DNA of 35,259 bases from Pseudomonadota bacterium (GTDB taxonomy: Bacteria > Pseudomonadota > Gammaproteobacteria > Steroidobacterales > Steroidobacteraceae): the NCBI GenBank assembly GCA_021816775.1, contig JAKAXA010000036.1, forward strand, positions 1-35,259, in the 5' to 3' direction. Both the position numbers and the translations under genes were made by a program. This document shows, one piece after another, positions 31,323 to 35,259 of the stretch; position 1 is the stretch's first letter, and every line of letters starts with the position of its first letter. The notes beneath the pieces were generated by a model. That model had not been told where the DNA came from and ran no database searches. It saw only the letters and a program-made list of their open reading frames with translations.

Positions 31323-32214
31323 AGAAGTTGAACCAGTTGTAGGGATGCGCGCGGCACAGCTGCTCGAGGAGCTGCGCGTAACGCTCGATCGCCGCGCGCA
31401 CCGCCGCCTCGCGCTGCCCGCGCGTCACCTGCGTGAAGTCGGCGAGCGGCTCGAACACCACCCGGTAGCGGTTCGCCCCGAGATACAGGCCGGCCATCAG
31501 CACCACCGGGCGGCCGAGGGCCGCCGCGGCGCGGAACGGGCCGGTGGGAAAGCGCGCCGGCGCGCCGAGGAAGCTCACCGTCTCGACCCTCTGCTCGCGC
31601 GGGGCACGGTCGGCGAGGATGCCGACGGACACACCCTGCTCGAGGCGCTGGTGCACATCGAGCAGCGCGAGCGGGTTCTCCCCGAGCGGCACGACCGCGA
31701 TCGGCTCGGGGCTGATGGCCGCGAGGGCGGCGTTGATCTTGCGGGCGTTGCGCGTGTGGGCGGCCATCACCACCGGCAGCGCCGCGCGCCGCCCGAGCGC
31801 GCGGGTGACCTCGAAGCTGCCGAGGTGCGCGCCGAACAGCAGCAGCCCGCCGGCGGCGGCGAGGCTCTGGCGCAGCGGCGCCTCCCCGCGCACCTCGAGC
31901 TCGAACAGGTCGAGCCGGCCGTTGAGCAGGTACACCCGGTCGTGGATGGTGGTGGCGAAGGCGAGCAGGTGGGCGAAGCGCTCGGACGGGCGCGGCGCTC
32001 GCCCCAGCGCGCGGGTGAGGTAGGCGCGCGAGGCGCGGCGCGCGCGCGGGGCGAACAGGAAGTAATAGCCGGCAATGCCGTAGAGGATGACGCGCCCTGG
32101 GGCGCGCCCGAGGCGCAGCGAGACGCGCGCCATCAGGCGCAGCAGCGCGAGACTGCCGCGCTCGCGGCGCTCGGTCCAGGGCGCCGCGCGCAAGTTGCCC
32201 GCCGGTGGGCTCAT
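31300..32214 (-). CDS. LpxL/HtrB-like lipid acyltransferase
   Basis: A 304-residue inner-membrane acyltransferase of the LpxL group. The catalytic H-x4-E motif is His130-Glu135 (FGAHLGSFE). SVGILADRAPREQRVETVSFLG and ARFPTGPFRAAAALGRPVV follow the family pattern, and the ending PYNWFNFYDFW is characteristic. In pigment loci these proteins are thought to attach the polyene acyl chain from ACP to a lipid or sugar acceptor; the acceptor is unknown. It overlaps the upstream dehydratase gene by 4 bases. Confidence 0.9.
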   Translation of the reverse strand: MSPPAGNLRAAPWTERRERGSLALLRLMARVSLRLGRAPGRVILYGIAGYYFLFAPRARRASRAYLTRALGRAPRPSERFAHLLAFATTIHDRVYLLNGRLDLFELEVRGEAPLRQSLAAAGGLLLFGAHLGSFEVTRALGRRAALPVVMAAHTRNARKINAALAAISPEPIAVVPLGENPLALLDVHQRLEQGVSVGILADRAPREQRVETVSFLGAPARFPTGPFRAAAALGRPVVLMAGLYLGANRYRVVFEPLADFTQVTRGQREAAVRAAIERYAQLLEQLCRAHPYNWFNFYDFWAQP

Positions 32215-32504
32215 GTGGGGCTCAGCATACCGGTGGCCACGGTGCGCTCGCCACTGGCGACGCGGAAGCGGATCGCGCCGGTCTCGAGCGCTTCGTGCTC
32301 GAGCTCGAGCGGCTCGCCCGGGCGCACCGCGCCGACGAATTTCACCACCGTGACCTGCCAGGTGCGCGGCGCGCCGCCCGCGGCCGCCTCGAGCGCCCCG
32401 ATCACCGCATCGAGCAGCACGGCCCCGGGCAGCACCGGCGCACCCGGGAAGTGGCCCTCGTAGGCCGGATGGTCGGCCGCCAGCGCGAGCGGCACGCGGC
32501 TCAC
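32211..32504 (-). CDS. Small hotdog dehydratase (ApeI-like)
   Basis: A 97-residue FabA/FabZ-type hotdog protein, shorter than housekeeping FabZ. DHPAYEGHFPGAPVLPGAVLLDAVI contains the G-H-F-P-G motif with the catalytic His. VVKFVGAVRPGEPLELEHEAL is the usual following strand pair. It probably pairs with the second dehydratase (25054-25554) in the polyene cycle. The GTG start overlaps the ligase stop (GTGA). Confidence 0.85.
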   Translation of the reverse strand: MSRVPLALAADHPAYEGHFPGAPVLPGAVLLDAVIGALEAAAGGAPRTWQVTVVKFVGAVRPGEPLELEHEALETGAIRFRVASGERTVATGMLSPT

Positions 32505-33838
32505 GCGCTGGCGCGCGGCGCGGGCTCGGCGAGCGCGCGCAGCGCCTCCTGCGGGAGCTTGCCGGTGCTGTTGCGCGGCAGGCGATCGACCAGCAGCAGC
32601 GGGCGCGGCAGGAACACCGGGTCGATGCGCCGGCGCAGCGCCGCGAGGACGCCCGCGGCGTCGAGGCCCGGCGCCACCACCGCCGCGGCGAGGCGCGTCA
32701 CGCCCGTCTCGCCGCCCGGTGAGTGCCGGGGAAAGAAGAACACGCCGTCGCGCACGCCCTCGATGGCGAGCAGCTGGTGGGTGAGGTAGGCGAGGGAGCT
32801 GCGCTTGCCGGCGATGTTGACGAGGTCGGCGAGCCGCCCGTGCAGATGGAAGCGGCTTTCGGGCAGGATCTCGATCTCATCGCACAGCTCGGTGGGCTGC
32901 TCGAGATGCCCGCCGCGCGCCCAGGTGCGCCCGGCCTCGCACGTGAGGGTGATGTCCGGCCACAGCTGCCAGTCGCGCTCGAGCGCGGTGCGCCGCGTGG
33001 CGAGCTGGCCCGTCTCGGTCGAGCCGTAGATCTCGATGAGCGGCGCGCCGAAGCGCGCCTCGGCCTCGCGCGCGAGCGGCGCATCGAGCGGGGCGGTCGC
33101 CGAGACGATGCGGTCCGCCGCCGGCAGCAGCCCGGGGGCGGCCAGCAGCGCGCGCAGGTGGATGGGCGTGGTGATCAGCGCCCGCGGGCGCGGCAGGGCC
33201 GCGAGCGCGTGCACGATGTCGGCCGGGTAGAAGGGCCGCTCGGCCGCGAGCGCCGTGCCCGAGAGCAGCGGCAGCAGGACGCTCGACTCGAAACCATACA
33301 TGTGCTGCGCCGGCACGGTGGCGAGCAGCGCCGTCCCCGCGGCGAGCTCGAGCCGCTCGGCGCCGGCGCGCACGCAGCGCACCAGAGGTCCCCAGGTCTT
33401 GGGGTGCGCCAGCGGCGCGCCGGTGGTGCCCGAGGTGAACCCGTACGCCACGAGCGTATCGGGCGCGAGGTCGGGCACCCGCCACGGGCGCTGCGGTGCG
33501 CTCGCCGGCGGGAAGCGCACCTGCGGCAGATCCAGGTCGCACTCCGGCGAGTCGGTGAGGCAGAACACCTCCGGGGCGAAGGCGCGCAGATGCCGCAGCA
33601 CCTCCGGGGTGTGGCTCGGGGGCAGCAGGCTCACCTTGCCCGCGAGCAGCGCCGCGGCCACGCCGACGGCGAAGTGGTAGCGGTCCGAGCAGGCGTTGAT
33701 GACGTGCCCTCCGGCGGGCAGGTGCGCGGCGAGGTCGGCCGCATCGGCGAGAAACTGACCGGCGCGGACCGGCTCGCTGCCCCGGTAGGCGAGCGGCGCC
33801 TCGGGGTCGGCATGTGCGATCAGCGGCAGCGCGCCCAG
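32501..33838 (-). CDS. AMP-dependent acyl/aryl ligase of the aryl-polyene locus
   Basis: Adenylate-forming enzyme that should load the aryl starter acid onto the ACP. Motifs: TSGTTGAPLAHPKTWG (phosphate loop), YGSTETGQ, GRLADLVNIAGKRSSL and the C-terminal Lys in PRNSTGKLPQE. Family members begin about 60 residues before the GTG at 33661; the matching sequence (LPLIAHADPEAPLAYRG, INACSDRYHFAVGVAAAL) is present and open back to 33841. The only initiation-like codons there are CTG at 33838, 33829 and 33823. The ACP stop TAG lies in the same frame just upstream. I place the start at CTG 33838 (445 residues), with low certainty on the start but high on the function. Confidence 0.85.
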   Translation of the reverse strand: MGALPLIAHADPEAPLAYRGSEPVRAGQFLADAADLAAHLPAGGHVINACSDRYHFAVGVAAALLAGKVSLLPPSHTPEVLRHLRAFAPEVFCLTDSPECDLDLPQVRFPPASAPQRPWRVPDLAPDTLVAYGFTSGTTGAPLAHPKTWGPLVRCVRAGAERLELAAGTALLATVPAQHMYGFESSVLLPLLSGTALAAERPFYPADIVHALAALPRPRALITTPIHLRALLAAPGLLPAADRIVSATAPLDAPLAREAEARFGAPLIEIYGSTETGQLATRRTALERDWQLWPDITLTCEAGRTWARGGHLEQPTELCDEIEILPESRFHLHGRLADLVNIAGKRSSLAYLTHQLLAIEGVRDGVFFFPRHSPGGETGVTRLAAAVVAPGLDAAGVLAALRRRIDPVFLPRPLLLVDRLPRNSTGKLPQEALRALAEPAPRASA

Positions 33839-33841
33839 GGG

Positions 33842-34147
33842 CTAGTTCGTCCGGTGCGCCGCCACGTAGGCGGCCAGATGGCGCAGCGAGCGGAAGATCT
33901 GCGTGTCCGCGGCATCGTCGGCGCGCAGCTGCACCCCGTAGTGCTTCGAGACCACCAGCGCGATCTCGAGAATGTCGATCGAGTCGAGGCCGAGCCCCTC
34001 GCCGTAGAGGGGCGCCGCGGGGTCGATCTGGCCGGCCGGCACCTCCAGGTTGAGCGCCGCGACGATCAACTCGGCGAGCTCGCCCTCCAGGACGTTACCC
34101 GTCTCGAGTGCCGGCGGCAAGGTGGGAGCAAGTTCGGACATCGGCAT
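33842..34147 (-). CDS. Acyl carrier protein of the aryl-polyene locus
   Basis: A 101-residue ACP. The phosphopantetheine attachment site is Ser56 in GLGLDSIDILEIAL, where DSIDILEI is typical of aryl-polyene ACPs. The N-terminus is a flexible extension (MPMSELAPTLPPALETGN); ATG 34141 is an alternative start. It is the first gene after the promoter at 34183-34210. Related loci usually encode two ACPs; only one is visible here. Confidence 0.9.
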   Translation of the reverse strand: MPMSELAPTLPPALETGNVLEGELAELIVAALNLEVPAGQIDPAAPLYGEGLGLDSIDILEIALVVSKHYGVQLRADDAADTQIFRSLRHLAAYVAAHRTN

Positions 34148-34182
34148 TGAATGGTGTTCGTCCGTGGATCCAACGCAGCCAA

Positions 34183-34210
34183 ATTATACGGTGAAACGGC
34201 TCCCTGCAAG
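34183..34210 (-). promoter_or_regulatory. Promoter upstream of the ACP gene
   Basis: A perfect TATAAT box on the minus strand (34183-34188), a 16-base spacer and CTTGCA (34205-34210). The ATG of the ACP gene lies about 30 bases after the expected start point. This 92-base gap is the clearest break in an otherwise overlapping gene string, so the locus may be two transcription units. Confidence 0.6.
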
Positions 34211-34239
34211 GCGCCCCGACCGCCCGTGCGACGGGCCGC

Positions 34240-34998
34240 TCACCGGGGCCGCCGCCGGCGTGCGATCAGGCGCGGTAAACGCGCCAGAAAGCCGAAAAAC
34301 AGCCGCACGTGCATGGCCGTGAGCCGCGCGTTGTCCCGGCCGTAGCGAAAGTGCGACACTCCGCCCTCGGCAGCCGTGAAGTACCGCACCGGCGCGGGCA
34401 GGTTCACCGCCGGCACGCCGAGCCAGCTCAGGCGCACCGCCGCCTCCACGTCGAAATCGAACCGGCGCATGCCTCGCCTGCGCAGCATCTCGCCCACCAG
34501 GGGCTCGAGGGGGTAGACGCGCAGGCCGAACAGCGAGTCCTCGATCCCGCCCCAGAGGGTTTCCAGGTGCGTCCAGCCGTTCGAGACGCGCCGCCCGAGC
34601 ACGCGGATGCGCGGGGCGCTGGCATCGAAGCGGGGCACGCCGAGCACCATCGCCTCGGGGCGCGCCGCGGAGGCCTGCATGAAGGCCGGGATGCACTCGC
34701 TGGGGTGCTGGCCGTCCGAGTCCAGGGTGAGCGCATGCGTGAAGCCCTGCGCGAGCGCCTCGGTGAAGCCCACGAGCAGCGCCGCGCCCTTGCCGCAGTT
34801 TCGCGGTTGGCGGAAGACCCTGAGGCCCGGGTCGTTCGCGGCCAGCGCCGCGAGTCCCTCCCCGGTGCCATCGGTGCTGCCGTCGACCACCACCCACACC
34901 GGCGCCCACCGTGCGCGCGCGGCGCGCACGGTCTCGAACACCCTCTCGCCGGGGTTGTAGCTGGGGATCAGCACCAGGTGGGTGCGCGAGGGGCTCAC
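34240..34998 (-). CDS. GT2 family glycosyltransferase
   Basis: A 252-residue family-2 glycosyltransferase of the dolichol-phosphate-mannose-synthase type. HLVLIPSYNPGERV begins the nucleotide-binding fold, VVVDGSTDGT is at 37-45, and the metal-binding DxD lies in TLDSDGQHPSE (Asp93, Asp95). The C-terminal part, VRYFTAAEGGVSHFRYGRD, fits the pigment-locus members. It probably transfers a sugar to the polyene or its lipid carrier. GTG at 34998 overlaps the upstream stop (GTGA); longer open sequence upstream lies inside the acyltransferase gene and is not used. Confidence 0.9.
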   Translation of the reverse strand: MSPSRTHLVLIPSYNPGERVFETVRAARARWAPVWVVVDGSTDGTGEGLAALAANDPGLRVFRQPRNCGKGAALLVGFTEALAQGFTHALTLDSDGQHPSECIPAFMQASAARPEAMVLGVPRFDASAPRIRVLGRRVSNGWTHLETLWGGIEDSLFGLRVYPLEPLVGEMLRRRGMRRFDFDVEAAVRLSWLGVPAVNLPAPVRYFTAAEGGVSHFRYGRDNARLTAMHVRLFFGFLARLPRLIARRRRPR

Positions 34999-35259
34999 GG
35001 GCGCCCCGGCCGCGCGGCCTCGAGCCAGGCACGCTGCGGCGCCGCGGCGAGCCCGGCGGCGTACTCGGCCTCGAGCTCCCGCATGCACTGCCCGACGTCC
35101 TCGGGCGGTGCGAGGCGCCGGCCGAGCCGCACGCGGTACTCGATCGGCAGGTGCGGGGCCTTCAGCGGCGGCCAGCCCTTGGCGAGGTAGGGCGAGTCGG
35201 TCTCGATGAACGCCACCTGGATGCTGGCGCGCGCGTGCTTGGCGATGACCGCCACGCCC
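34995..35259 (-). CDS. Lysophospholipid-acyltransferase-like protein, C-terminal part (partial)
   Basis: About 88 residues reach the right edge of the window. IQVAFIETDSPYLAKGWPPLKAPHLPIEYRVRLGRRL matches the C-terminal half of PlsC-type acyltransferases found in aryl-polyene loci. The catalytic H-x4-D motif lies outside the window, so activity cannot be judged. The stop overlaps the glycosyltransferase start, so the locus continues to the right. Confidence 0.72.
   Translation of the reverse strand, partial: GVAVIAKHARASIQVAFIETDSPYLAKGWPPLKAPHLPIEYRVRLGRRLAPPEDVGQCMRELEAEYAAGLAAAPQRAWLEAARPGRP

Overview
The window is GC-rich, tightly packed DNA from a proteobacterium, most likely a gammaproteobacterium. 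The evidence for that is a YheU/UPF0270 protein, a nadA-nadB pair, an aryl-polyene (xanthomonadin-like) pigment locus and a Tad pilus locus. I name no species. No rRNA, tRNA or CRISPR array was recognised.

Region 1 (1-4937, + strand) is housekeeping: the end of nadA, nadB (NAD synthesis), a DUF1993 protein, zwf (glucose-6-phosphate dehydrogenase), a Bax-inhibitor-1/YccA membrane protein and yheU. Region 2 (4945-6784, - strand) holds a dienelactone-hydrolase-like enzyme, a small two-helix membrane protein and a regulator that joins a degenerate receiver domain to an AraC-type DNA-binding domain.

Region 3 (6932-19449, - strand) is a long Tad (tight adherence) pilus locus read from right to left: flp pilin, prepilin peptidase, an AAA+ ATPase with an N-terminal helical region, cpaB, the secretin, a small lipoprotein, tadG, two tadE-like minor pilins, tadZ/cpaE, tadA, tadB, tadC, and lastly an isoprenylcysteine-methyltransferase-like membrane enzyme. 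A strong hairpin follows flp, and direct repeats 21 bp apart lie upstream of it.

Region 4 (19450-24169) holds a beta-carbonic anhydrase with a promoter almost touching its start codon and a convergent TauE/SafE permease. A 2.8 kb stretch of mobile-element debris follows: a frameshifted tnpB, a vapC-like fragment, an intact mazEF-type toxin-antitoxin pair, a decayed tyrosine recombinase and a coiled-coil membrane protein built from 33-bp repeats. The stretch is bracketed by two 37-bp direct repeats (31 of 37 identical), each of which contains a good sigma-70 promoter on the - strand.

Region 5 (24335-35259, - strand) is an aryl-polyene-type type II polyketide/fatty-acid locus. Reading leftwards it encodes a lysophospholipid-acyltransferase-like protein (partial), a GT2 glycosyltransferase, an acyl carrier protein, an AMP-dependent ligase, a dehydratase, an LpxL-like acyltransferase, a LolA-like carrier, an MMPL exporter, a polysaccharide-deacetylase-fold enzyme, a ketosynthase, a ketosynthase-like chain-length partner, a second dehydratase and a FabG-like ketoreductase. 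Most stops and starts overlap, so the proteins are probably made together. They would start, extend and reduce a polyene chain on the ACP, move it to a lipid or glycan and export it to the outer membrane. The ligase has no normal start codon at its expected N-terminus and lies in the same frame as the ACP, separated from it by one TAG.
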